A stretch of 64,000 nucleotides of DNA from Edaphochlamys debaryana (taxonomy: Eukaryota; Chlorophyta; Chlorophyceae; Chlamydomonadales). Where the stretch lies: assembly GCA_016858145.1 (NCBI GenBank), contig JAEHOE010000043.1:1-64000 (forward strand), given 5' to 3'. Shown here piece by piece: positions 1-10,434 of this stretch. Below the pieces are notes generated by a model, which saw only the letters and a program-made list of their open reading frames with translations, ran no database searches and was not told where the DNA came from. The translations under genes and the position numbers were made by a program. Position 1 is the first letter of the stretch. Every line of letters begins with the position of its first letter.

Positions 1-3000
1 TGATGAAAGTGGCTTCTTCTGCTCGCGATGGACAGAAGCGATCCAGCTCAAGCCCATGGCCTCCTATGGCATGCAATGGATGCTACAACACACACAAGGA
101 GGCACAAGTTCTGGGCTGAGACGCGAGCCATGGAAGCGCGGGTCCAGCATCTCGGCAAGCGGCCCAGCAGCGATAGTAATGCGACTATGAATGTTGCCTA
201 TGATCTATGCCGACATCAAGAGCAAGCGGGCAAACACAAGCGCCATGGAGACGGCCGCCGTGTCGTGCGACGGCGGCCGGGCGGGCCTTGGCCTGCCCCG
301 GCCGCCCGGCTCTCCAGTTCCCTCGCAGCGCCCAGCAGGGCGAGCGCGCGCTCCCAGGCTCCCGGCCCCTTGACACAGCCGTTCCGAAGACGACGCTCTT
401 TGACAGCTGCGTGACAGGGTGCACGCACAGGATGCAGAATGGTGACAGGCCCTGGACCTCACGGCCGCAGGCCAGCCCCGAGGGGGCGCCGGGGTAGGGG
501 CCCTTGGACTGCGTCCGTCTCCCCGTGCACCCCACCCCAAGCCCTTGGCCGCCGTAGTGAGCAGCAAGCAGTCGGTAGCGCCTACCGCTAAGCACGCCGC
601 TTCCTCCCTGTGTTCAGGCTGGCTGGCAAAGCCCACGCATCTGCACAACACGGCTCTCCCGCCATCGCCGGCAGCCGCAAACATCCGCGCAAACGCGACC
701 CCAGCTTTAGTCCAGCGACAACGGAGGTGTCTATAGACACCGTACGCATGAGCAGGCCGGTGCCAGGGCTGCCCTTGAGCCCTGCACGTGTTGGCCCCCG
801 GGCCCAGCGCTTCCCCACGCGCTTGCGGTCGGCGTGCGTGGGGCGCCAGCCTGCAGCGCGACGCCGGATCCCTGCGACCATCCGTCAATGACCGCACCTA
901 CACCGCGTACGGTCACGCCACGGAACTGCACCGTGAGGCTGCTGCGCCAGTGCCCTTGCCGACCGCCCTCAATGGCTGCCCACGGCCGACAAGGCCCCTG
1001 CAGCCCTGCCCAGCCCCCAACCAGTGGCGTTGCACCACCTATTTGCCAGCCCTTGACGTGACGAGTGCCAAGTAGGCCAGGCCCTTACCACACCGTCAGG
1101 GCTCATCCAGGCGGCCATCCAGGTCACACGGCCAAGCTGCCACCGCTCCACCAACCGGCCCCCAAGCAGCGTGGCAGGTTGCAGCCTGCCCATCCTCCCG
1201 AGCTGCATCTAGGTAAGGCCTGGGCCAGGCCAGCCAACCAACCCCTGCTGTACGAAGAAGGAGGCTCGCACCCACCCTCAGCAGGGCGGCTTGCAGTAAC
1301 CGCACAAACCCCCTCAACGGCCGCGGCGCGGGCCAGCCATGCGCGCCCGCTAGGGCTCAGCGGCTTGCCGCATGCACTTCGCCCCCCGCACGCGGCCGCG
1401 CGGCCCTTGCTCGCGTGCCGGAGGCTCCGGGCCCAGAACCTCCGTGACCTGGCCTCCTGCAGGTGAGCATCGCGGCAAGCGGCAAAGCGCGGCGTGCTGC
1501 GCTGATGGGAACATCGGCCGCGTGCCCGGACCTGGTAGGACTTGGCAGCTTGACAGTCCGTCCCAGCGACTACAACCCTATCAGGCTGCAGCTTGCTGCT
1601 GCAGAGGGGGCGGTCCTCCGGTTGCGCCGGGGACTTCGCTGATCGAGACAGCTCGGCGAGCGCGAGCTGCTCTGTCGAGCTGTCTTATCAGTAGGCGAGT
1701 ACGGTCAGTATTGATGAAAGTGGCTCTGGAGGCGTCGCATGTGTGTCGATATTGTGTGCGCGCGAAATCGTTCTTCTCTGCTCGCGATGGACAGAAGCGA
1801 TCCAGCTCAAGCCCATGGCCTCCTATGGCATGCAATGGATGCTACAGCACAAGGAGGCACAAGTTCTGGGCTGAGACGCGAGCCAATGGAAGCGCGAGGT
1901 CCAGCACCTCGGCAAGCGGCCCCAGCAGCGATAGTAATGCCGACTATGAATGTTGGCCTATGATCTATGCCGGCATCAAGAGCAAGCGGGGCAAAACACA
2001 AGCGCCATGGAGACCGGCCGCCGTGTCGTGCGACCGCGGTCGGGCGGGCCTTGGCCTGCCCCGGCCGCCCCCGGCTCTCCAGTTCCCTCGCAGCGCCCAG
2101 CAGGGCGAGCGCGCCTCCCAGGCTCCCGGCCCCTTGACACAGCCGTTCCGAAGACGACGCTCTTTGACAGCTGCGTGACAGGGTGCACGCACAGGGATGC
2201 AGAATGGTGACAGGCCCTGGACCTCACGGCCGCAGGCCAGCCCCGAGGGGGCGCCGGGGTAGGGGCCCTTGGACTGCGTCCCGTCTCCCCGTGCACCCCA
2301 CCCAAAGCCCTTGGCCGCCGTAGTGAGCAGCAGCAGTCGGTAGCGCCTACCGCTAAGCACGGCCGCTTCCTCCCTGTGTTCAGGCTGGCTGGCAAAAGCC
2401 CACGCATCTGCACAACACGGCTCTCCCGCCATCGCCGGCAGCCGCAAACAGCCGCAAACGCGACCCCAGCTTTAGTCCAGCGACACGGAGGTGTCTATAG
2501 ACACCGTACGCATGAGCAGGCCGGTGCAAGGCTGCCCTTGAGCCCTGCACGTGTTGCCCCCGGGCCCAGCGCTTCCCCACGCGCTTGCGGTCGGCGTGCG
2601 TGGGGCGCCAGCCCTGGCAGCGACGCCGGATCCCTGCGACCATCCATCAATGACCGCACCTACACCGCGTACGGTCACGCCACGGAACTGCACCGTGAGG
2701 CTGCTGCGCCAGTGCCCTTGCCGACCCGCCCTCAATGGCTGCCCACGGCCGACAAGGCCCCTGCAGCCCTGCCCAGCCCCCCAACCAGTGGCGTTGCACC
2801 ACCTATTTGCCAGCCCTTGACGTGACGAGTGCCAAGTAGGCCAGGCCCTTACCACCGCCGTCAGGGCTCATCCAGGCGGCCATCCAGGTCACACGGCCAA
2901 GCTGCCACCGCTCCACCAACCGGCCCCCAAGCAGCGTGGGCAGGTGGCAGCCTGCCCATCCTCCCGAGCTGCATCTAGGTAAGGGCCTGGGCCAGGCCAG

Positions 3001-6000
3001 CCAACCAACCCCTGCTGTACGAAGAAGGAGGGCTCGCACCCACCCTCAGCAGGGCGGCTTGCAGTAACCGCACAAACCCCCTCAACGGCCGCGGCGCGGG
3101 CCAGCCATGGCGTCGCCGCTAGGGCTCAGCGGCTTGCCGCTGCACTTCGCCCCCCGCACGCGGCCGCGCGGGCCCTTGCTCGCGTGCCGGAGGCTCCGAG
3201 CCCAGAACCTCCGTGACCTGGCCTCCTGCAGGTGAGCATCGCGGCAAGCGGCAAGCGCGGCGTGCTGCGCTGATGGGAACATCGGCCGCGTGCCCGGACC
3301 TGGTAGGACTTGGCAGCTTGACAGTCCGTCCCAGCGACTACAACCCTATCAGGCTGCAGCTTGCTGCTGCAGAGGGGCGGTCCTCCGGTTGCGCCGGGGA
3401 CTTCGCTGATCGAGACAGCTCGGCGAGCGCGAGCTGCTCTGTCGAGCTGTCTATCAGTAGGCGAGTACGGTCAGTATTGATGAAAGTGGCTCTGGAGGCG
3501 TCGCATGTGTGTCGATATGTGTGCGCGCGAAATCGTTCTTCTTCTGCTCGCGATGGACAGAAGCGATCCAGCTCAAGCCCATGGCCTCCTATGGCATGCA
3601 ATGGATGCTACAGCACAAGGAGGCACAAGTTCTGGGCTGAGACGCGAGCCATGGAAGCGCGAGGTCCAGCATCTCGGCAAGCGGCCCAGCAGCGATAGTA
3701 ATGCCGACTATGAATGTTGGCCTATGATCTATGCCGACATCAAGAGCAAGCGGGCAAAACACAAGCGCCATGGAGACCGGCCGCCGTGTCGTGCGACGGC
3801 GGCCGGGCGGGCCTTGGCCTGCCCCGGCCGCCCCGGCTCTCCAGTTCCCTCGCAGCGCCCAGCAGGGCGAGCGCGCCTCCCAGGCTCCCGGCCCCTTGAC
3901 ACAGCCGTTCCGAAGACGACGCTCTTTGACAGCTGCGTGACAGGGTGCACGCACAGGGATGCAGAATGGTGACAGGCCCTGGACCTCACGGCCGCAGGCC
4001 AGCCCCGAGGGGGCGCCGGGGTAGGGGCCCTTGGACTGCGTCCCGTCTCCCCGTGCACCCCACCCAAAGCCCTTGGCCGCCGTAGTGAGCAGCAAGCAGT
4101 CGGTAGCGCCTACCGCTAAGCACGCCGCTTCCTCCCTGTGTTCAGGCTGGCTGGCAAAGCCCACGCATCTGCACAACACGGCTCTCCCGCCATCGCCGGC
4201 AGCCGCAAACAGCCGCAAACGCGACCCCAGCTTTAGTCCAGCGACACGGAGGTGTCTATAGACACCGTACGCATGAGCAGGCCGGTGCAAGGCTGCCCTT
4301 GAGCCCTGCACGTGTTGCCCCCGGGCCCAGCGCTTCCCCACGCGCTTGCGGTCGGCGTGCGTGGGGCGCCAGCCCTGGCAGCGACGCCGGATCCCTGCGA
4401 CCATCCGTCAATGACCGCACCTACACCGCGTACGGTCACGCCACGGAACTGCACCGTGAGGCTGCTGCGCCAGTGCCCTTGCCGACCGCCCTCAATGGCT
4501 GCCCACGGCCGACAAGGCCCCTGCAGCCCTGCCCAGCCCCCCAACCAGTGGCGTTGCACCACCTATTTGCCAGCCCTTGACGTGACGAGTGCCAAGTAGG
4601 CCAGGCCCTTACCACACCGTCAGGGCTCATCCAGGCGGCCATCCAGGTCACACGGCCAAGCTGCCACCGCTCCACCAACCGGCCCCCAAGCAGCGTGGGC
4701 AGGTGGCAGCCTGCCCATCCTCCCGAGCTGCATCTAGGTAAGGGCCTGGGCCAGGCCAGCCAACCAACCCCTGCTGTACGAAGAAGGAGGGCTCGCACCC
4801 ACCCTCAGCAGGGCGGCTTGCAGTAACCGCACAAACCCCCTCAACGGCCGCGGCGCGGGCCAGCCATGGCGTCGCCGCTAGGGCTCAGCGGCTTGCCGCT
4901 GCACTTCGCCCCCCGCACGCGCCGCGCGGCCCTTGCTCGCGTGCCGGAGGCTCCGGGCCCAGAACCTCCGTGACCTGGCCTCCTGCAGGTGAGCATCGCG
5001 GCCAAGCGGCAAGCGCGGCGTGCTGCGCTGATGGGAACATCGGCCGCGTGCCCGGACCTGGTAGGACTTGGCAGCTTGACAGTCCGTCCCAGCGACTACA
5101 ACCCTATCAGGCTGCAGCTTGCTGCTGCAGAGGGGCGGTCCTCCGGTTGCGCCGGGGACTTCGCTGATCGAGACAGCTCGGCGAGCGCGAGCTGCTCTGT
5201 CGAGCTGTCTATCAGTAGGCGAGTACGGTCAGTATTGATGGAAGTGGCTCTGGAGGCGTCGCATGTGTGTCGATATGTGTGCGCGCGAAATCGTTCTTCT
5301 TCTGCTCGCGATGGACAGAAGCGATCCAGCTCAAGCCTATGGCCTCCTATGGCATGCAATGGATGCTACAGCACAAGGAGGCACAAGTTCTGGGCTGAGA
5401 CGCGAGCCATGGAAGCGCGAGGTCCAGCACCTCGGCAAGCGGCCCAGCAGCGATAGTAATGCCGACTATGAATGCTGGCCTATGATCTATGCCGGCATCA
5501 AGAGCAAGCGGGCAAAACACAAGCGCCATGGAGACCGGCCGCCGTGTCGTGCGACGGCGGCCGGGCGGGCCTTGGCCTGCCCCGGCCGCCCCGGCTCTCC
5601 AGTTCCCTCGCAGCGCCCAGCAGGGCGAGTGCGCCTCCCAGGCTCCCGGCCCTTGACACAGCTGTTCCGAAGACGACGCTCTTTGACAGCTGCGTGACAG
5701 GGTGCACGCACAGGGATGCAGAATGGTGACAGGCCCTGGACCTCACGGCCGCAGGCCAGCCCCGAGGGGGTGCCGGGGTAGGGGCCCTTGGACTGCGTCC
5801 CGTCTCCCCGTGCACCCCACCCAAAGCCCTTGGCCATCGTAGTGAGCAGCAAGCAGTCGGTAGCGCCTACCGCTAAGCACGCCGCTTCCTCCCTGTGTTC
5901 AGGCTGGCTGGCAAAGCCCACGCATCTGCACAACACGGCTCTCCCGCCATCGCCGGCAGCCGCAAACAGCCGCAAACGCGACCCCAGCTTTAGTCCAGCG

Positions 6001-6236
6001 ACACGGAGGTGTCTATAGACACCGTACGCATGAGCAGGCCGGTGCAAGGCTGCCCTTGAGCCCTGCACGTGTTGCCCCCGGGCCCAGCGCTTCCCCACGC
6101 GCTTGCGGTCGGCGTGCGTGGGGCGCCAGCCCTGGCAGCGACGCCGGATCCCTGCGACCATCCATCAATGACCGCACCTACACCGCGTACGGTCACGCCA
6201 CGGAACTGCACCGTGAGGCTGCTGCGCCAGTGCCCT
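1..6236. repeat. Tandem satellite array, unit ~1.76 kb (left part)
   Basis: Direct head-to-tail copies begin at 1, 1712, 3478 and 5236, each starting at TGATGAAAGTGGC or TGATGGAAGTGGC, and give spacings of 1711, 1766 and 1758 bp. The copies are nearly identical over their length. Copy 1 lacks about 48 bp just after its start. Every copy carries a perfect 16-bp palindrome, GGTGTCTATAGACACC, at 726, 2490, 4251 and 6008. All three frames in both directions contain only medium-length open frames, which shift between copies at single-base indels, so I see no conserved protein. The array probably continues left of the window. The fourth copy is split by the LTR element starting at 6237. Function unknown; a satellite or subtelomere/centromere-type repeat is one possibility. 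Confidence 0.93.
6233..6236. repeat. Target-site duplication CCCT (5')
   Basis: CCCT precedes TGCCGCT here and follows AGCGGCA at 14816-14819. Uninterrupted satellite copies read GCCCTTGCCGAC at this place, so one CCCT was duplicated on insertion. A 4-bp duplication is usual for Ty3/Gypsy-like or Copia-like integration. Confidence 0.8.
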
Positions 6237-6744
6237 TGCCGCTGCAGCAGGCCTGCTCCCGACCCTGGCTGGGCGGTCAAGGTATGCAGTGACTGGGCCC
6301 CGAACGCGGCGGCCCACATCCTGCAGACCGAGGCTGCATTCTGTGGGTGTCATGCCCTGTGCGCCCCGGGCGGGGCCATGCGGGAACCATGCTTTCTAGG
6401 CAAGCAGCTCATGACCGAGGTGTAGAGGAGCTTGGGCTCCAACACTCGGTAGGTGTACATAGGACGAGCCCTGCCGAAGCAGAACCGCAGCAGACCTGGA
6501 GGCTTGCGCGTGTTTAGTAAGGTTGTTACGTGTCCTGTACATAAGTGTGAGGGTGTGTCTCTAAACGGGGCGTCTGGCCCCTTTGTCTCTGCAATAGAGC
6601 ATAAGATCCCTTCGTTTGTAGAAGCCCCTGGTTGGATAGCATGTGTCGCTCGATAGCGCAGTAGTCCCTAGCTTGGGAGCTGCGAGGGGCCGTTAGAAAG
6701 TGCCTGGAGCTAGTGATGCTGCTGGGGGTTGGCAGAGCTGCACG

Positions 6745-6920
6745 GAGTTGGGCCCCAGGCGGGCCGGAAGGTGCTTAGAGCCAAGGGAGGCACACGGATT
6801 TGGGTTCCTAGTGGGCCTGAAGATGCCCAGAGTCGAGGGAGGTGCTGGGAGTTGGGCCCCTGATGGGCCTGAAGGTGCCCGGAGTTGAGGAGGCGCGCGG
6901 AGGTGGGCCCCGTCTGGGCT
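6745..6920 (+). repeat. ~52-bp G-rich repeats upstream of LTR TATA (5' LTR)
   Basis: About three and a half imperfect direct repeats of a 52-bp unit, each starting like GAGTTGGGCCCC and containing GGGCCTGAAGGTGCCC-like cores. They end about 20 bp before the TATA box. Repeats in this position of an LTR often act as enhancers, which here is inference. The same block is at 13301-13476 in the 3' LTR. Confidence 0.65.
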
Positions 6921-6936
6921 TGCCCTGCCTTGAGGG

Positions 6937-6943
6937 TATATAA
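6937..6943 (+). promoter_or_regulatory. TATA box in 5' LTR
   Basis: TATATAA sits in the context GAGGGTATATAAGCCGG, about 700 bp into the LTR and just downstream of a G-rich 52-bp repeat block. This is the layout expected of an LTR promoter reading into the element. Inferred from sequence only. Confidence 0.6.
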
Positions 6944-8251
6944 GCCGGCAGTCGGCAGTCTTTGGAAAGCAACCACTCTTACCTATACTTTACAAACTAC
7001 GTCACATACGCGTGTTACAAATATAGTACAAAGCTCTCTCCTGTTTCCCTGTTTCCCAGAGCCCCGAGCGGCACACATCGGCAGCTCCGCCGGCCTTCCG
7101 CCGCTGCGAGCCAGCCCAGTCCCGCTCCCTAGCTCATAGCCTTAGGATATCGGCAGCGACAGCAGTCCACATCGCGACTCACCGCGAGTCTGTGCCGCGT
7201 CAAGAGTTCAGCCCAGCCAAGTTAGCTCATCCTCGATTGTGCGACGAGCCCTGCGCTCTCTCCAGTCCGACAGCACCAGAGAAGACCTATCCCCTCACTA
7301 CGTATAGCCAAGTCCACCGGTAGCCAGGCAAGTGCCCAGCGCGACAGGACAGTAGTTCCGGCGCTGCGACAGGTCGCGACAGAAGCCAACCCCGCGGGTC
7401 CTAGGAGGAAGTATCGAGCAGACGGGTGCGACATATAGCCAGCCTCAGGCCAGAATCCGGCGACAGCTAACGTCAGGAGCAGGAAGGCATCTGCATTGCT
7501 CTCGGCAACTCAGAGACAGACGCAGTAGGCCCACACGCGAGTAGGTGATAGCTGAAAGGGAATCTCTACGCTTGCGCACTCCCGGGCGTTGACCCATATC
7601 CCAGGCGCTTGTGCGTGTGTCCATCCCTCGTCGGGAAGACCGCCCACATCCTCGCGTAGGCACCCAGTGCTCACGCTATTGACGGGTCCCTAGGGTACGC
7701 CCTTGCCCCACTCTCCGAAGTAATCAGTGGTATCCGAGCCGGAAGGCGTAAGCCGGTCCGGGAAACAGCTCTGTGCCTCGACGCTTGTCCCCAGGTCACA
7801 AGCCCCTCCGTGCCAGTGTTCAAGGGCCCGCGACACCGCCCGTGTCCCAGGCCTTATCTTCTCCGACCCCGCCTACCCAGGGGTCCACTCTCTACACTCG
7901 TCCACAACGAGTATCGGGGTTGGGTGCTGAGTGAGACAGCATCCCTTAGGTGCGCGGCCCCCAGCTCGGCCAGGCAAAGCAGCCCGCTGCTGCTAGCTAG
8001 AGCCAGCCTCGGGGTACCCACCGACCCCCCTGACGCACCCTCGCCTCCTAGCGGGGTGCCTGTACATATCCTGACCGCCGAAACCTAGCCTAGACACAGC
8101 TACAAGTAGCAGGGTGACAACCAGTCCTCGGCGTCCTCATACGCCGGCTGGGGAAGCAGTGTTGCTAGGACACGTCCCGACAGGCCCTGCAGTCCCCCTC
8201 TAGCGCGCGAAAATTTGGGTTCCCGCCTATAGGTGGCTGCGCCGCCTTTGT

Positions 8252-8269
8252 TGGTTTCGCTACCGGGAC
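8252..8269 (+). other. Candidate primer-binding site
   Basis: The interior begins TGGTTTCGCTACCGGGAC directly after the 5' LTR. A TGG start is what is expected for pairing with the CCA end of a tRNA primer. I could not assign the tRNA species; the T-loop complement is not canonical. Tentative. Confidence 0.35.
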
Positions 8270-8496
8270 CTAGCAACTGACTTCTGTCACTTAGACACAA
8301 ACCAAACTAAAAAGCAACGTGCCAAGAGCAAGAGCAGCTCTGTGACCCTCGCCTGTACCCTTACGAGTTCATTCCCCCCCCAAGCCTTGCTCGCCCGTGG
8401 CGAGGAGCCAGACCCCTACCGGTACTCCTAAGATGACAGCTATGATCACAGACACCCTCCTGCAAATCGTGGGCTTCTTCACCCCGAAGTCCACTG

Positions 8497-9229
8497 GTGC
8501 GAGGACGACACCCTTCAGCGGCTGAACTTCTTCTCAAGGCTGGGGCTTGCCAATGGTACGAGAACTGGTGCCAAGAGTCTTCCGAGGCAGGCACCCCTCT
8601 CACATGGGCAGCCTTCAGCCGTGCCCTGTGCACACGGTACGGCATATCTGACCGCGAGCTACACATCCGTCTCGCAAGTTGCCGTCAACAGCCCGAGGAG
8701 TCAGTACGCGAGTACGCTGACAAGTACCAAGCCCTGATGACGCAGCTTGGGTTGCCGTTCGAACCGCAACCCGACCCACATGCACAACTTTCTGCGAGGG
8801 CCTCGCAGGTCGACGTACAGCGCAGTGTACCTGATGCGGCCTCGGAATCTCACCTCAGCCATCGCAGACGCCATCTACGTCAGCGAGGGCACTGGTGGGC
8901 CCTTAGTCAGTGCCCGTTCCGGCACTGACTATGAGGATGAGCCGGAGGGCCCCGCCCTCACACGCAAGGGGTGGCGCCCTCCACACCTTTCCTTGCTCAA
9001 TGAGAGGAGAGGTCAAGACTGCGCTGAAGCAGACCCCTACGACAGCGAGTCAGACAATGACTCCACCGATTGTTACGAGGAAGAGAGCAACCAAGGTTCC
9101 TGCCACGAAGAAGATCCCCTCGGGTCGCCCTACTTCCTGCGCCCCTTCGTCTGCTCCAGTCTACGTCGAGGATTCCCCGATGCGAAGGGTCGTACACATG
9201 CACGACGCCGACGTCGCCGAGTACAGTGA
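8497..9229 (+). pseudogene. Frame-broken retrotransposon gag-like region
   Basis: Frame 1 (8497-8760 approx.) encodes a helical segment with an A.QWYENW motif, then a TWAAFSRAL block and an ESVREYADKYQALMTQLGL block. This is the usual order of the retrotransposon gag (capsid-like) domain. The continuation, NFLRGPRRSTYSAVYLM with an L..AI.DAI helix and then an acidic Asp/Glu/Ser-rich stretch, is in frame 2 (8747-9229), so the reading frame shifts between about 8750 and 8790. No CCHC zinc knuckle is visible. The first frame has no clear ATG. Either the copy is broken or a frameshift is used; I favour broken. Confidence 0.6.
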
Positions 9230-10434
9230 CGGATCCGACCACGCCTTCGGGCGCCTCGCCTCCCTGTTCGAGGCACGGAGCCCCAGCGTGGGACCACACC
9301 GTCACGGCAAGCCGTACCTCAAGCCAGAGCCCCAGCACCAGCGAGCGGCGCAGGGGGACCCCTCAGAAGCCCCAGCGGTGTACAGAGGACGAATGCTCCT
9401 GGGGCCCTGATTCCCCGGTGAGGGCTCAGGCTTCCATCCCTTCTTACCCCAAAGGAGGATGGGTACGGCGACTCGTTCAGGTGTACGACCAAGAGTCCTA
9501 CAACGACACGTGGACCGCTTCGCCCCGAGGCATCTGCTATCAAGGCCAAGGTCAAGAACCCCTCCATGAGGACGAGGAGGAGTGGCCTTTGGCAGCTGCC
9601 TATGACCAAGCGCTCTTGAGTACAGTGGCAAGGCCTCCCAGGCCTGACGCTGGGTTTGGGGCGGCCGCTGCCGCCGCCGCCCGAGCTGCTGGGGAACTCC
9701 ATCCCCCGCTCGCTCGAGGAGCCGCTGCTGCAGTACCGCCAACTGCCAACCAACCCGGAAACAAGGGGCACTCTTCCGCCAAGGCGACCAAGTCAGCAGC
9801 CATCAACGCTCAGCGGCAATCGTCCCTACGTCTGGCCGCGTCGGCCATGGCCGCTGGAGCCAATGCCTGCAAGGCTACCGCAAGGGCTCGCGCCTCTGCG
9901 AGTTCAGCCCCAGCCGCTGGCATGGCGGCGACTGCCGTCCCGGAAGCGGAAGACAGACCTTTGAGTCTCCCTGTCAGCCCAGTGGGAGAAAGGAGACTGG
10001 CAACGCGGACCGTCAACCGTCAGGTCTACGGGGCAATGCTGGCACTTGCAGCCCGCTGCGCCCCAAAGCCTGCTGGAGCCCTGTCACAGACGCAACCGGT
10101 CTCAGCTGCAAGCAACAGCCTGCTGTGGGTCGCGAGCTCAAGGCTCGCCGCTGCCGACAGCTCAACGCTTGCCGCCGCCGACAGCTCAACGCTCGCCGCT
10201 GCCCCCAGCTCAACGCTTGCCGCCGCCAACAGCACCAGGCTTGCCGCCACCGCCAGCTCAAGGCTTGCCGCCGCGGGCAGCTCAACGCTCGCCGCCGCCG
10301 CCAGTACCATGCTTGCCGTCGCTGCCATCCCCGCATTGTTAAACGGCGTCGCGGCCTATGCCCACTCGAGCCCCGTGCACTCCGTGCACGATGCGTCCAG
10401 GGCTTTCAGTGGACCAGCGATCCTCAAGGGCTGA
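9070..10434 (+). CDS. Low-complexity open frame in LTR element interior
   Basis: An open frame of 454 codons downstream of the gag-like part, rich in Ala, Ser, Pro and Arg. It holds no domain I recognise. Its C-terminal third is made of degenerate 8-residue repeats (S-S-T-L-A-A-A-x) encoded by 24-bp DNA repeats. The other two plus frames are also open across the repeat block, so the coding frame is uncertain. No aspartyl protease D(T/S)G or reverse-transcriptase YxDD motif is present. Confidence 0.25.
   Translation: MLRGREQPRFLPRRRSPRVALLPAPLRLLQSTSRIPRCEGSYTCTTPTSPSTVTDPTTPSGASPPCSRHGAPAWDHTVTASRTSSQSPSTSERRRGTPQKPQRCTEDECSWGPDSPVRAQASIPSYPKGGWVRRLVQVYDQESYNDTWTASPRGICYQGQGQEPLHEDEEEWPLAAAYDQALLSTVARPPRPDAGFGAAAAAAARAAGELHPPLARGAAAAVPPTANQPGNKGHSSAKATKSAAINAQRQSSLRLAASAMAAGANACKATARARASASSAPAAGMAATAVPEAEDRPLSLPVSPVGERRLATRTVNRQVYGAMLALAARCAPKPAGALSQTQPVSAASNSLLWVASSRLAAADSSTLAAADSSTLAAAPSSTLAAANSTRLAATASSRLAAAGSSTLAAAASTMLAVAAIPALLNGVAAYAHSSPVHSVHDASRAFSGPAILKG
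10135..10320 (+). repeat. 24-bp tandem repeat inside LTR element
   Basis: About seven to eight imperfect units of AGCTCAACGCTTGCCGCC plus 6 bp. The unit length is a multiple of three, so each frame gives a peptide repeat (S-S-T-L-A-A-A-x, Q-L-N-A-C-R-R-R or A-Q-R-L-P-P-P-T). Confidence 0.75.

Larger units (their letters stand above)
6237..8251 (+). repeat. 5' LTR
   Basis: It starts TGCCGCTGCAGCAGG and matches 12793-14808 almost base for base with a constant offset of 6556. The differences seen are T/C at 7819, T/C at 7966 and one missing T in the AAAATTT run near 8214. It ends at ...GCCTTTGT, directly before a TGG-starting stretch that could be the primer-binding site. Unlike the 3' copy it lacks the terminal AGCGGCA, so the two LTR ends are not symmetric. 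Confidence 0.9.

Noticed and set aside
1..6236. Protein-coding genes in the satellite units
   Set aside because: Frames change between otherwise near-identical copies because of single-base indels; no motif and no consistent start.
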